Below the pieces are notes generated by a model. The model was given only the letters and a program-made list of their open reading frames with translations. It did no database searches and had not been told where the DNA came from. Below, piece after piece: positions 7,023-17,438 of a DNA stretch of 64,000 bases; position 1 is the first letter of the stretch, and the number at the start of each line of letters is the position of its first letter. The DNA is from Tahibacter aquaticus. Its GTDB lineage: Bacteria; Pseudomonadota; Gammaproteobacteria; Xanthomonadales; Rhodanobacteraceae. The stretch is from positions 310,001-374,000 of the forward strand of contig NZ_SNZH01000006.1 in NCBI RefSeq assembly GCF_004363655.1. Direction: 5' to 3'. Made by a program: the position numbers and the translations under genes.

Positions 7023-9890
7023 TTACGGGCGCAGTGACGGCAGCGCATCCCAGCGCTGCCGCAGCGCATCGGCGGCGGGCCGCGCCTGCATCGCGGCGCG
7101 GATCCGTTCGGCCTGCGCGCGGCTGGCCTGCAGCTCGCCCTGGCCGGCCAGCAGTTCGGCCAGGCCCAGGCGGGCTTCGAGCACGGCTGGCGGGCCGGCT
7201 GTGGCTGCCGTGTCCGCGATGCGCAGCGCCGCCTCGAAATGCGCGCGGGCCGCTGTCACATCGCCGGAGGCAAGGTCGAGCATGGCCACATTCGCCTCGC
7301 GTTCGATCAGGTCGACATGGTTTGCCGGCAGCAGTTCGCGGCTGCGCGCGAGCGCTTCGCGCAACAGCGGTGCGGCCTCGTCGCGCCGGCCAGCGACAAG
7401 CAGGCTCTTGCCCAGCGCGCCGCGCGCCCGCTGGGTTTCCGGCGACTGCTCGCCGCGCGCGGCGAGCACGATCTCCAGCGCGCGCCGGCCTGCGGCGACG
7501 GCGTCGTCCGGGCGGCCCAGCTGGCGCAGGGCGACGGCGCGGGTCTGCAGTGCCGCGGCGGTCACGCTGCGCCAGTCGCCGCTGGCCTTGTCGAAGGCGG
7601 CAATGGCCTGGGCGGCAACGGCTTCGGCTTCCGCGTAGCGCAGTTGCAGCCCCAGCGCAGTGGCGAGATTGGTACGAGTCTGGGCGATCTGCGGGTCGTC
7701 TTCGCGGTAGAGCGCCTGGCGGATACGCAGCGCCTCGCGCAGCGGCGGCTCGGCCGCGGCACCGTCGCCGCGCACCAGGGCGACCAGGGCCAGGTTACCC
7801 AGGTGGCGCGCATGGACGGAATCGGGGCGCGGGAAAACCTGCGCATCGATCGCGACGGTTTCGCGCAGCGCCGCTTCGGCTTCGTCCAGGCGGCCCAGGC
7901 TGCGCAGCGACTCGCCCAGGTTGCTCAGGCTGATGCCCAGATCCACGTGGACAGGACCGTGCAGGCGGCGGTTCAGCGCGACCGCCTCGACCAGGTAGGG
8001 CAGCGACTCGGCGGCGCGGCCGCCCAGTGCGAGCGTGGTGCCCAGGTCGTTCAGGCTGAGCGCCACGTCTTCGCCGGGCGGCTGTTGCAGCTGGCGGCGC
8101 AGCTGCAGCGCCTGTTGCAGCTGCGCCACGCCGGCGTCGAGCTGCTTGCGCTGGCTCAGTACCGCGCCTAGCAGGTTGCGCAGGCGCGCTTCCTGCGCCA
8201 GGTCGCGGCCGGCATTCAGGGCAAGGCCGCGCTGCAGCAGGACTTGTGCTTCCTCGTAGCGGTTGCGCCGGCGCTGCAGATAAGCCAGTTCGTACACGCT
8301 GTCGACCAGCTGGCGGGTTTCGCCGGCACCGGCCTGTTCGTAGAGACGGATGGATTCCTGCAGCAGCGGTTCTGCTTCGTCGTACAGGCTCAGCTGAACG
8401 TGGATGCGGCCGAGCACGCCGAGCAGATCGGCCTGCAACAGCGGCTGCGCCGCCAGTTCGCTGCGCGCCCGCAGGGCGCCGCGGGCCAGCAGTTCGCGGG
8501 TATCGGGCACCTGGCTGGCGGCACTGCCGGGCACGGCGTTCTCGAACAGGCCGGTGAGGAAATCCTGTACGGCAGCACCCCGGCGCGACGCCTGTTCGAT
8601 GCGCTGGGCCTGCAGCAGCACCGCGGCCATGCCGCCGAGCAGGGCCAGCACGGCCAGGGCTGCCAGCGCGACCGCCAGGCGGTTGCGTCGCAGGAACATG
8701 CGCAGGCGATAAGCATGGCGCGGGCCGCTGCCGCGTATCGCGCGGCCCTGCTGCCAGGCGACCAGGTCGTCGGCCAGGCGCTGCACGCTGGAATAGCGCC
8801 GCTGCGGTTCTTTCTCCAGCGTCCGGCCGAGGATGCGGCTCAGATCGCCGCGTACCTGGCGGCGGAAAGCGCTGGCACTGGTGGCGCGCGCGGCCAGGTG
8901 TGCGGCACGCCCCGCCTGGGCCTCGCTGCGCGACAGGTTCTGCGTGGTGCGCGCGATGGCCGCCAGCGGCGGCAGGAACGGTGCCGAGCCGGCGATGCGG
9001 CCGGCGGCCTGGGCGTCGTGGCGCGGCACCTGGTAGGGCAGTACGCCGGCCACCAGTTCGTACAGGATCATGCCCAGCGAATACACGTCGGCAGCGATGC
9101 CGACGGGCTCGTCGCCGAACTGTTCCGGCGCGGCGTATTGCGGCGTCAGGGCGCGGCGGCTGTCCAGTGCAGTGAGCGGCGCTTCGGTGTCGCCGGCATC
9201 GCCGTGCAGCAACCCGGCGATGCCGAAGTCGAGCAGGCGCACCTGGCCCTGGGCATCGACCAGGATATTGCCGGGCTTGAGATCGCGGTGGACGACCAGC
9301 TGGCTGTGGGCATAGTCCACGGCGCTGCAGACATCGAGAAACAGTGCGACGCGGCCGTGCAGGTCCAGCCGCTGCGCATCGCACCAGTGCGTGATGATCT
9401 GGCCCTGCACGTAGTCCAGTGCGAACCAGGGCCGTCCGTCGGCGGCAATGCCGCCGTCGATGAAGCGGGCGAGGTTGGCATGCGACAGGCGCGCCAGGAT
9501 GCGCCGCTCGCGCAGGAAACGCGCGTGTACGTCGTCGAAGTCGTAGCCGCGGCGGATCAGCTTGATCGCCACCTGCTGGCGCAAATCCGCCGGCTCGCGC
9601 TGTGCCCGGTAGACCACGCCCATGCCGCCGCGGCCGATGCGCTCGATCACGCGGAACGGGCCGAGCAGGCTGCCGATCAGGGCATCGGCGTATGCGTTGC
9701 TGGGGTCTTCGGCATCGGCCTGGTCGAGTTCGCGTTCGACGGCCTGCGCGCTGGCCAGCAAAGCGGCGACGCGGGCGCTCAGCGCCGCGTCGTCGCCGCA
9801 GTGCTGCTGGATTGCCGCGGCGGCTGCGGCCGGGTCGAGATCCAGCGCGGCGCGCACGATATCCAGCGCGCGCCGTTCGCGTTCATCCAT
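7023..9890 (-). CDS. Membrane Ser/Thr protein kinase with C-terminal TPR domain
   Basis: Hanks-type kinase of 955 aa. Visible elements are the Gly-rich loop IGRGGMGVVY (~84-93), the ATP-binding Lys at ~110 in VAIKLIRRG, the catalytic loop HRDLKPGN (201-208) and DFG (221-223). A single membrane helix at ~404-426 is followed by about 500 residues of tetratricopeptide-like repeats, predicted to be periplasmic. The cytoplasmic N-terminal 70 residues precede the kinase. It lies 21 bp downstream of the ECF sigma factor gene ending at 9912, so the two form a module in which the kinase probably controls the sigma factor. Convergent with the S46 peptidase. Confidence 0.9.
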   Translation of the reverse strand: MDERERRALDIVRAALDLDPAAAAAAIQQHCGDDAALSARVAALLASAQAVERELDQADAEDPSNAYADALIGSLLGPFRVIERIGRGGMGVVYRAQREPADLRQQVAIKLIRRGYDFDDVHARFLRERRILARLSHANLARFIDGGIAADGRPWFALDYVQGQIITHWCDAQRLDLHGRVALFLDVCSAVDYAHSQLVVHRDLKPGNILVDAQGQVRLLDFGIAGLLHGDAGDTEAPLTALDSRRALTPQYAAPEQFGDEPVGIAADVYSLGMILYELVAGVLPYQVPRHDAQAAGRIAGSAPFLPPLAAIARTTQNLSRSEAQAGRAAHLAARATSASAFRRQVRGDLSRILGRTLEKEPQRRYSSVQRLADDLVAWQQGRAIRGSGPRHAYRLRMFLRRNRLAVALAALAVLALLGGMAAVLLQAQRIEQASRRGAAVQDFLTGLFENAVPGSAASQVPDTRELLARGALRARSELAAQPLLQADLLGVLGRIHVQLSLYDEAEPLLQESIRLYEQAGAGETRQLVDSVYELAYLQRRRNRYEEAQVLLQRGLALNAGRDLAQEARLRNLLGAVLSQRKQLDAGVAQLQQALQLRRQLQQPPGEDVALSLNDLGTTLALGGRAAESLPYLVEAVALNRRLHGPVHVDLGISLSNLGESLRSLGRLDEAEAALRETVAIDAQVFPRPDSVHARHLGNLALVALVRGDGAAAEPPLREALRIRQALYREDDPQIAQTRTNLATALGLQLRYAEAEAVAAQAIAAFDKASGDWRSVTAAALQTRAVALRQLGRPDDAVAAGRRALEIVLAARGEQSPETQRARGALGKSLLVAGRRDEAAPLLREALARSRELLPANHVDLIEREANVAMLDLASGDVTAARAHFEAALRIADTAATAGPPAVLEARLGLAELLAGQGELQASRAQAERIRAAMQARPAADALRQRWDALPSLRP

Positions 9891-9911
9891 CGGCTGCGGC
9901 CGGCAGCACGT

Positions 9912-10484
9912 TCAGTGGCTGCCGGCCAGGCGCGAACGCAGCCAGGCCTGCGCAGCGGCCCAGTCGCGCTGCGCCGTGCGCCGGGTGACGCCGAGGGCAT
10001 CGGCGATCTCGCCCATTTCCAGGCCGATGAAATAACGCAGCTGCACAACCTGGGCCATGCGCGGCTGCACTGATTCCAGCTCGGCCAGGGCGTGGTCGAG
10101 TTCTTCCAGGTCGGTAGCGTCGGGAATGGGCAGTTCCAGCGCATGGCAGAAATCGTCGCGGCGCCAGTCGCCGCCGTGCTTGGCGCTGGCGCTGGCGCGC
10201 AGGCGGCTGATCAGGATCTGCCGCATCATGCGTGCGGCGGCGTTGAACAGATGATGGGAGTCTTTCAGTTCTGCCGCAGGCCGTTCCAGCAGGCGCAACA
10301 GTACGTCGTGGACCAGGGCGGTCGGCTGCAGGGTCGTGTGGCCGTCCTTGTGACGCAGCTGGGCCGCAGCGACGCGGCGCAGGTCGGCGTAGACCAGCGG
10401 CAGCAGGCGTTCCAGCGCGCCAGCGTCGCCGCTGTGCCAGCGCTGCAGCAGATGGGTTACCTCGGGTTCGGCAGAGCGCTCCAT
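9912..10484 (-). CDS. ECF-type RNA polymerase sigma factor (kinase-associated type)
   Basis: A 190-residue sigma-70 family regulator with region 2 (LLPLVYADLRRVAAAQLR ... HTTLQPTALVHDVLLRL) and region 4 (MAQVVQLRYFIGLEMGEIADALGVTRRTAQRDW, quoted as parts of one HTH). This layout matches the ECF subfamily often encoded beside Ser/Thr kinases, not beside classical anti-sigma factors. No anti-sigma gene is seen; the adjacent TPR kinase at 7023-9890 is the likely regulator. Target promoters are unknown. The ATG at 10484 gives the full domain length. Confidence 0.87.
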   Translation of the reverse strand: MERSAEPEVTHLLQRWHSGDAGALERLLPLVYADLRRVAAAQLRHKDGHTTLQPTALVHDVLLRLLERPAAELKDSHHLFNAAARMMRQILISRLRASASAKHGGDWRRDDFCHALELPIPDATDLEELDHALAELESVQPRMAQVVQLRYFIGLEMGEIADALGVTRRTAQRDWAAAQAWLRSRLAGSH

Positions 10485-10651
10485 GCGCCGACCATAACCA
10501 AGCCCGCCGCCGGTGGCAAAGCGGCCCTCAGCACCGTGGCGTACTGGACGGTCCGGCGCCCGGCATGCGCGGCAACCTGAAAAAAGTAGAGAAAAACATA
10601 GGTGTACGGCCGTGCCGCCGGGGGCGTTCGCCCGGGCGCGAGCGGGCTGGC

Positions 10652-10657
10652 TACAAT
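10652..10657 (+). promoter_or_regulatory. Candidate -10 element (TACAAT) for miaA
   Basis: TACAAT lies only 6 bases before the miaA ATG at 10664. If it is a -10 box, transcription would begin at or next to the start codon, giving a leaderless or nearly leaderless mRNA. No clear -35 hexamer is visible. Confidence 0.3.
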
Positions 10658-10663
10658 GGGCGG

Positions 10664-11608
10664 ATGCCTGTCTTCGATCCGCGTCCTGCTGCCGTCCTGT
10701 TGATGGGCCCTACTGCTTCGGGCAAGACCGCGCTGGCCTGTGCCTTGGCCGAGCGCTTTCCGCTGGAGCTGATCAGCGTCGATTCGGCCCTGGTCTATCG
10801 CGGCCTGGATATCGGCAGTGCCAAGCCCGATGCGGCCACGCTGCAGCGTTATCCGCACCGCCTGATCGACATCCGCGAGCCCGAGCAGGCGTATTCGGCC
10901 GGCGATTTCCGCGACGATGCCTTGCGCGAAATGACCGCGATCGCGGCAAGCGGGCGTGTACCGCTGCTGGTCGGCGGTACCGGCCTGTACTTCCGCGCGC
11001 TGACGCGCGGCTTTGCCGACCTGCCCACTGCCGATGCCGCGCTGCGCGCGCAGCTGCAGGCCGAATTGGCGCAGGTCGGGCTGCAACGCCTGCATGCGCG
11101 GCTGCAGCAGCAGGATCCGCTTGCTGCGACCCGTATCCGTGCCAGCGACACCCAGCGAGTGTTGCGCGCCCTGGAAGTGATGGCCTTGACTGGCCGCCGA
11201 CTGAGCGAGCTGCAGCAGGCGCCGCCGCCGCCGCGGCCGCCGTTCCGCCTGCTGGGCCTGGCCCTGGTGCCGCAGGACCGCGCACCGCTGCACGAACGCA
11301 TAGCCCAGCGCTTCGCGCAGATGCTGCAGGACGGGCTGATCGACGAAGTCCAGCGCCTGCGCGCCCGTCCCGGTCTGCATGCCGACCTGCCGGCGATGCG
11401 TGCCGTCGGCTATCGTCAGGTGTGGCAGTTCCTCGACGGCGAATTTCCCCGCCAGCAATTGCTGGAGCGCGGTATCTTTGCCACGCGCCAGCTGGCCAAG
11501 CGGCAGATCACCATGCTGCGGGCCGAGCTGGACTCGCGCTGGCTCGACCCCGAACGCGTCGATACCCCGGCGCGGGCGGCACAGGCGCTACAGCTTTTTC
11601 TCGATTGA
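10664..11608 (+). CDS. miaA: tRNA dimethylallyltransferase MiaA
   Basis: Transfers a dimethylallyl group to N6 of adenosine 37 in tRNAs reading codons that start with U. The P-loop GPTASGKT is at residues 15-22, followed by the family hallmarks LISVDSALVYRGLDIGSAKP, HRLIDIREPEQAYSAGDF, VGGTGLYFRAL and the C-terminal MRAVGYRQVW and RQLAKRQITMLR. The 314-residue length is normal. The start at 10664 places the P-loop at its usual distance; the upstream extension is not conserved in character. It heads the miaA-hfq-hflX series, a widespread gammaproteobacterial order. Confidence 0.96.
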   Translation: MPVFDPRPAAVLLMGPTASGKTALACALAERFPLELISVDSALVYRGLDIGSAKPDAATLQRYPHRLIDIREPEQAYSAGDFRDDALREMTAIAASGRVPLLVGGTGLYFRALTRGFADLPTADAALRAQLQAELAQVGLQRLHARLQQQDPLAATRIRASDTQRVLRALEVMALTGRRLSELQQAPPPPRPPFRLLGLALVPQDRAPLHERIAQRFAQMLQDGLIDEVQRLRARPGLHADLPAMRAVGYRQVWQFLDGEFPRQQLLERGIFATRQLAKRQITMLRAELDSRWLDPERVDTPARAAQALQLFLD

Positions 11609-11755
11609 GCGGCACTGCTGCGCATTTCATATCCAGCCGGCGTTCTCGCCGCATTCAAGAACGGTTAACATCCAGCCACTTGGACCGGGGCGCCGGGTTT
11701 TTATTGGGGCGCGTTCCCCGCTGCTTTTTTTCCGGTTCGCTTCAGGAGAATACCA

Positions 11756-12049
11756 ATGTCAAAAGGGCAGTCCTTGCAGGATCCGTTTCTGAACGCCTTG
11801 CGCCGCGAGCGTGTGCCGGTGTCGATCTACCTGGTCAACGGCATCAAGCTGCAGGGCACGATCGAGTCGTTCGACCAGTTTGTTGTGCTGTTGCGCAACA
11901 CGGTAAGCCAGATGGTTTACAAGCATGCAATTTCCACCGTAGTGCCTAGCCGCAATGTGCGTATCGGCGAAAACGGTCCCCATGGCCATGGCGTAGGCGG
12001 CGATCACCACGCCGAACCTGGCGACACGGCCGACCATAGCGAGGGCTAA
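11756..12049 (+). CDS. hfq: RNA chaperone Hfq
   Basis: Hexameric Sm-like chaperone that pairs small RNAs with mRNAs. The 97-residue product starts [20 protein letters not shown], has the Sm1 residues of the distal/proximal faces ([20 protein letters not shown]), and Sm2 with [13 protein letters not shown], where YKHAIST carries the proximal U-binding Lys-His. The C-terminal tail is short, acidic and His-rich ([20 protein letters not shown]). A GGAG ribosome-binding site precedes the ATG. Only 5 bases separate its stop from the hflX start codon. Confidence 0.97.
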   Translation: MSKGQSLQDPFLNALRRERVPVSIYLVNGIKLQGTIESFDQFVVLLRNTVSQMVYKHAISTVVPSRNVRIGENGPHGHGVGGDHHAEPGDTADHSEG

Positions 12050-12054
12050 ACACT

Positions 12055-13371
12055 CTGTACGATCGTGCAGCCAAGGGCGAGCTGGCTATTCTCGTTCAAA
12101 CCACGCAGGGCGGCGCCAGCGACACCGACGCCCGCCTGCAGGAATTCGCCGAACTGGCTGCGTCAGCCGGTGCCACCGTCGTCGCCAGCGTGCAGGCGCG
12201 CGTAGATCAGCCCAACGCGCGTTTCCTGCTCGGCACCGGCAAGGTCGAGGAACTGCGCCAGCTCAAGCTGGCCAACGGCGCCGACCTGATCCTGATCAAC
12301 CATGTCCTCAGCCCGGTGCAGGAACGCAATCTGGAAAAGTATTGCGAATGCCGGGTGATAGGCCGCACTGGCCTGATTCTCGACATCTTCGCCCTGCGCG
12401 CGCGTTCGCACGAGGGCAAGCTGCAGGTGGAGCTGGCCCAGCTCAAGCACATGGCCACGCGCGCGGTGCGCGGCTGGAGCGGCCTGGATAGCCAGCGCGG
12501 CGGCTCCATCGGCCTGCGCGGCCCGGGCGAAACCAAGCTCGAACTGGATCGCCGCCTGCTGCGCGGACGCATCCAGCAACTGCAGGAACGCCTGGACAAG
12601 GTGGCCCTGCAGCGCGAGCAGACCCGGCGCGGCCGCCTGCGCAATGCGATTCCGCTGGTGTCCCTGGTCGGCTATACCAATGCCGGCAAGTCCACCTTGT
12701 TCAATCGCATCACCGGTGCCGGCGTCTACGCGGCCGACCAGCTGTTCGCCACGCTGGACCCGACCCTGCGCCGCATCGAAGGGTTGCCCTGCGGTCCGTT
12801 CGTGCTGGCCGATACGGTCGGTTTCATCCGCGACCTGCCGCACGACCTGGTCGCGGCGTTCCAGTCCACCTTGTCCGAGACGCGCGACGCCGACCTGCTG
12901 CTGCACGTGATCGATGCGTCCGACCCCGAACGCGAGCAGCGCATGGCCGATGTGGCCGAGGTACTGGCGCATATCGGTGCCGACGAAGTACCGCAGCTGC
13001 AGGTGTTCAACAAGATCGACCGCGTCGAAGGCAGCCAGCCGCGGCGCGATGCCGTCGACGGCGGCACCCAGGCGCGGGTATGGCTGTCGGCGGCGAGCGG
13101 GCAGGGCGTGGATCTGCTGCACCAGGCGATTTCCGACCTGCTCGGGCACGACCGTGTCTGTACCACCTTGCACCTGACTTCCGCGCAGGGCCGGCTGCGT
13201 TCGCGCCTGTATGCGGCCGGCGTGGTGCAGAGCGAGGACAGCGACGACAGCGGCTGGCAGGTGGCCATCGACGCGCCGCGCGCGCGGCTGCAGGCGCTGT
13301 ACGGCCTGCCCGATGGCGACGGCGCCACGCTGCGCAAGGCACTGGAAGCCGACGACCGCCCACAGGACTAG
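12055..13371 (+). CDS. hflX: Ribosome-associated GTPase HflX, predicted CTG start
   Basis: Obg-related GTPase that splits stalled ribosomes. The 438-residue reading has an N-terminal HflX domain, a Gly-rich linker (RGGSIGLRGPGETKLELDRR), G1 GYTNAGKS, G3 DTVGFI and G4 NKID. Homologues begin (M/V)-FDR; here the equivalent is Leu-Tyr-Asp-Arg, encoded from CTG at 12055. The frame is open only from 12040, and there is no ATG, GTG or TTG before 12190, which would delete the conserved first 45 residues. GAGGG at 12041-12045 is well placed for CTG. A GCGACC/GGTCGC hairpin (13379-13399) follows the stop. Confidence 0.92.
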   Translation: MYDRAAKGELAILVQTTQGGASDTDARLQEFAELAASAGATVVASVQARVDQPNARFLLGTGKVEELRQLKLANGADLILINHVLSPVQERNLEKYCECRVIGRTGLILDIFALRARSHEGKLQVELAQLKHMATRAVRGWSGLDSQRGGSIGLRGPGETKLELDRRLLRGRIQQLQERLDKVALQREQTRRGRLRNAIPLVSLVGYTNAGKSTLFNRITGAGVYAADQLFATLDPTLRRIEGLPCGPFVLADTVGFIRDLPHDLVAAFQSTLSETRDADLLLHVIDASDPEREQRMADVAEVLAHIGADEVPQLQVFNKIDRVEGSQPRRDAVDGGTQARVWLSAASGQGVDLLHQAISDLLGHDRVCTTLHLTSAQGRLRSRLYAAGVVQSEDSDDSGWQVAIDAPRARLQALYGLPDGDGATLRKALEADDRPQD

Positions 13372-13482
13372 GCCCTTTGCGACCAGTGCCGGAGGTCGCA
13401 CTTGACTCCGCGCCGTGCCGTCCCGATCTGTAACGCTCGGCCCGGTGCGGCGCGATGGGTTCGATTCCCTGATGACAGCGAG

Positions 13483-13488
13483 TACAAT
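13483..13488 (+). promoter_or_regulatory. Candidate -10 element (TACAAT) for hflKC
   Basis: TACAAT 138 bp upstream of hflK in the 254-bp hflX-hflK gap. The -35 region is weak. The rest of the gap (13372-13625) contains a GGTTCGATTCC string like a tRNA T-loop but no tRNA, and no gene was seen. Confidence 0.3.
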
Positions 13489-13625
13489 CTTGCCGCAATC
13501 CGTCCCCGACGACGCCCAGCGTCCGTCCTCAACGGTTGCCGACCGGACAACCGTCATCTCCCAGCTTCATTGGTTTTCAGACATACGACGCGCAAGCGGC
13601 GGTACGACTATCACGAGGTCAACTC

Positions 13626-14711
13626 ATGGCATGGAATGAGCCGGGCAAACGCGACCCCTGGCGTGGCAACCAGAAAGGCCCGGATTTCGAAGAAACCCTG
13701 CGCCGCCTGCGCGAGCGCGTGATGTCGCTGTTCGGCGGCAGTGGCGGCACGAGCAGCGGCAGTGGCAGTGGCGGCGGCATCCTCGTCGCGCTGGTCGCCA
13801 TCGTGCTGGCCTGGGTCGCGCTGGACAGCTGGAGCGTGGTCAACGCCCGCGACGTTGGCGTGGTGCAGCGCTTCGGCAAGATGACGCGGGTGATGAGCCC
13901 CGGTTTCAATCTGAAATGGCCTCGGCCGATCGAGACCGTGACCAAGGTCAAGACCAAGGATGTGCGCCTGCTCGCCGACAGCGTACGCATGCTGACCATG
14001 GACGAGAACATCGTCCAGATCGATTTCAATGTGCAGTACCAGGTCAGCGACGCGCAGAAGTTCCTGTTCCAGGTCAAGGACGTGGAAGATCCGACCGTGA
14101 AGCAGGCGGCGGAGAGCGCGGTGCGCCAGGTGATCGGCGGCAGTGCCATGGACACCATCCTGTCCGGCCAGGGCTCCGAGCTGGTGGCCGAGACCAAGCG
14201 CGTGCTGCAGACGACGCTGGATTCCTACGACGCCGGCATCATCGTCAACGAAGTGAATTTCCAGTCGGTGGCGCCACCGCACGAAGTGAAGGAAGCCTTC
14301 GACGACGTGACCAACGCCCGCGAGAACAAGCAGCAGACCGAGAACGAAGCGCAGGCCTATGCCAACCAGATCGTGCCGGAGGCGCGCGGCCAGGCCGCCC
14401 GTATCAAGGCCGAGGCGGAAGGCTTCCGCGCCGAGCGCATCGCCCGTGCCGAAGGCGATGCCGCGCGCTTCAACCAGCTGGTGGCCCAGTACAAGTCCGC
14501 GCCGGAAATCCTGCGCCGCCGCCTGTACCTGGAAACCATGCAGCAGGTGCTGAAGGACAATATCAAGGTGCTGGACGCCACCGGCGGCCGCAATCTGATC
14601 AACCTGCCGATCGACCGCCTCGTGCCCGCCGCCACCAGCCTCTCTCCCGGCGCTGGCGTGCTGCTGCAGGCCGATGAAGCGGCGCGGGCAAGCCGGGAGG
14701 CACAGCGATGA
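13626..14711 (+). CDS. hflK: FtsH protease modulator HflK
   Basis: SPFH/prohibitin-family inner-membrane protein that assembles with HflC into a large periplasmic cage around FtsH and regulates its proteolysis. It is 361 aa, starting MAWNEPGKRDPW as in other HflK proteins. There is a Gly/Ser-rich cytoplasmic segment (residues 37-50), one membrane helix (51-66), then the SPFH domain (RDVGVVQRFGK ... SPGFNLKWP) and a coiled coil of Ala/Glu/Arg (EARGQAARIKAEAEGFRAER region, ~250-300). A GAGG ribosome-binding site precedes the ATG. Its stop overlaps the hflC start by four bases. Confidence 0.95.
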   Translation: MAWNEPGKRDPWRGNQKGPDFEETLRRLRERVMSLFGGSGGTSSGSGSGGGILVALVAIVLAWVALDSWSVVNARDVGVVQRFGKMTRVMSPGFNLKWPRPIETVTKVKTKDVRLLADSVRMLTMDENIVQIDFNVQYQVSDAQKFLFQVKDVEDPTVKQAAESAVRQVIGGSAMDTILSGQGSELVAETKRVLQTTLDSYDAGIIVNEVNFQSVAPPHEVKEAFDDVTNARENKQQTENEAQAYANQIVPEARGQAARIKAEAEGFRAERIARAEGDAARFNQLVAQYKSAPEILRRRLYLETMQQVLKDNIKVLDATGGRNLINLPIDRLVPAATSLSPGAGVLLQADEAARASREAQR

Positions 14712-15580
14712 AATCTTTTGCCGCACTGATTGCCGCGCTGCTGTTGCTGCTCGGCGTCAATTCCACGTTCATCGTGCGCGAGGGCGAAACCGCGCTGGTG
14801 CTGCAGTTCGGCCGCATCCTGCATGCGGGCTATGAGCCGGGCCTGCACTGGAAGCTGCCGTTCGTGCAGCAGGTGCTGCGCTTCGACAAGCGCATCCTGG
14901 GCCTGGACACCAAGCCCGAGCGCTACCTCACCTCGGAAAAGAAAAGCGTACTCGTCGACTTCTACGTAAAGTGGAAAATTGACGATGTGACCATGTTCTA
15001 TGGCGCCTCCGGCGGCGACGAAGGCCAGGCCACCTTGCGCCTGACCCCGATCGTGAAGGATGCGCTGCGCTTCGAGTTCAACGCCCGTCCGCTGCACGAG
15101 CTGATCGCCGACGGCCGCGTCGACATCACCGCGCATGTGCGCGACAAGGCCAATGCCGCGACGCGTTCCTCGCTGGGTATCCAGATCGTCGACGTGCGCA
15201 TCAAGGGCATCAACTTCCCCGAGGAAGGCACCGTGCTGGCATCGGTCTACGACCGCATGCGCGCCGAGCGCAAGCAGGTCGCCAACGACCTGCGCGCCCG
15301 TGGTACCGAAGCCGGCGTGACCATCCAGGCTGACGCCGACCGCCAGCGCCAGGTGCTGCTGGCCGAGGCGAACAAGGCGGCGCAGTCGGTGCGCGGCGAA
15401 GGCGATGCGAAGGCGGCCGAGATCTACGCCGCTGCCTATGGCAAGGATCCGGAGTTCTACGCGTTCACGCGCAGCCTGGAGACCTATCGCGATTCGTTCC
15501 GCAACGGAAATGGGGTATTGCTGCTCGATCCGAAGTCGGAGCTGTTCCGCTATTTCGACAGTAGCCAGGTCGGCCGCTGA
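14708..15580 (+). CDS. hflC: FtsH protease modulator HflC
   Basis: Partner of HflK in the FtsH-regulating SPFH complex; 290 aa. N-terminal membrane anchor (residues 4-20), SPFH domain (EGETALVLQFGRIL, PGLHWKLPFVQQVLRFDKRI), a YLTSEKKSVLVDFYVKWKI strand and the C-terminal FYAFTRSLETYRDSF typical of HflC. The ATGA overlap with hflK indicates coupled, equimolar translation. The small DUF2065 gene often found between hflC and purA in other gammaproteobacteria is absent. Confidence 0.95.
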   Translation: MKSFAALIAALLLLLGVNSTFIVREGETALVLQFGRILHAGYEPGLHWKLPFVQQVLRFDKRILGLDTKPERYLTSEKKSVLVDFYVKWKIDDVTMFYGASGGDEGQATLRLTPIVKDALRFEFNARPLHELIADGRVDITAHVRDKANAATRSSLGIQIVDVRIKGINFPEEGTVLASVYDRMRAERKQVANDLRARGTEAGVTIQADADRQRQVLLAEANKAAQSVRGEGDAKAAEIYAAAYGKDPEFYAFTRSLETYRDSFRNGNGVLLLDPKSELFRYFDSSQVGR

Positions 15581-15586
15581 GCCCGT

Positions 15587-15606
15587 CGCGCCGCACGTGC
15601 GGCGCG
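15587..15606. repeat. 20-bp perfect palindrome between hflC and purA
   Basis: CGCGCCGCAC followed directly by its complement GTGCGGCGCG, 6 bp after the hflC stop. There is no T-run, so it could be a weak terminator, an mRNA-stabilising hairpin or a protein-binding dyad upstream of purA. Confidence 0.45.
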
Positions 15607-15675
15607 GCTGCGGTGGGTAAGCCATTCATCGGCGCGCCGGGCGCGCCTGCGTGTTCGGCCGCGGCGTTCGCCTGA

Positions 15676-17007
<1,332 letters not shown>

Positions 17008-17021
17008 GGCAGGGCGCTGCC

Positions 17022-17435
17022 GTGCATCCCATCCGCATTCGTGAGATCGACCATATCGTGCTGCGCGCCCGCGACCAGGGCGCGCTGGTGCGGTTCTATT
17101 GCGAGGTGCTGGGCTGCACGGTGGAAAAGCGCCAGGAGGCGATCGGCCTGGTGCAGCTGCGTGCCGGCACCTCGCTGATCGACATCGTCGGCATCGACGG
17201 CAAGCTGGGCAGAATGGGCGGAGCGGCGCCGGGCAGGGAAGGTCGCAACCTCGACCATTTCTGCGTGCGCGTCGAACCGTTCGACCTCGATGCGATTCGC
17301 GCCCACCTGCGTGCCCATGGCGTCGAGCCCGGCGAGTTCGGCTCGCGCTACGGCGCGGAAGGCGAGGGGCCTTCGCTGTATCTCGACGATATCGAAGGCA
17401 ATACGGTCGAGCTGAAAGGCCCGCCGGATGCATAG
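17022..17435 (+). CDS. VOC-superfamily protein (glyoxalase-like)
   Basis: A 137-residue protein with the two-module glyoxalase/dioxygenase fold: IREIDHIVLRARDQGALVRFY and the closing LYLDDIEGNTVELKGPP, where His, and Glu in NTVELKGP, are candidate metal ligands. Substrate unknown. The GTG at 17022 is the best start because it directly precedes the first beta strand; the frame upstream of it lies inside purA in another register. It follows purA by 14 bp and may be co-transcribed. Confidence 0.78.
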   Translation: MHPIRIREIDHIVLRARDQGALVRFYCEVLGCTVEKRQEAIGLVQLRAGTSLIDIVGIDGKLGRMGGAAPGREGRNLDHFCVRVEPFDLDAIRAHLRAHGVEPGEFGSRYGAEGEGPSLYLDDIEGNTVELKGPPDA

Positions 17436-17438
17436 GTT

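Noticed and set aside
13440-13480. A GGTTCGATTCC string suggesting a tRNA T-arm
   Set aside because: Only three T-stem pairs form, and no acceptor or anticodon arms are present.
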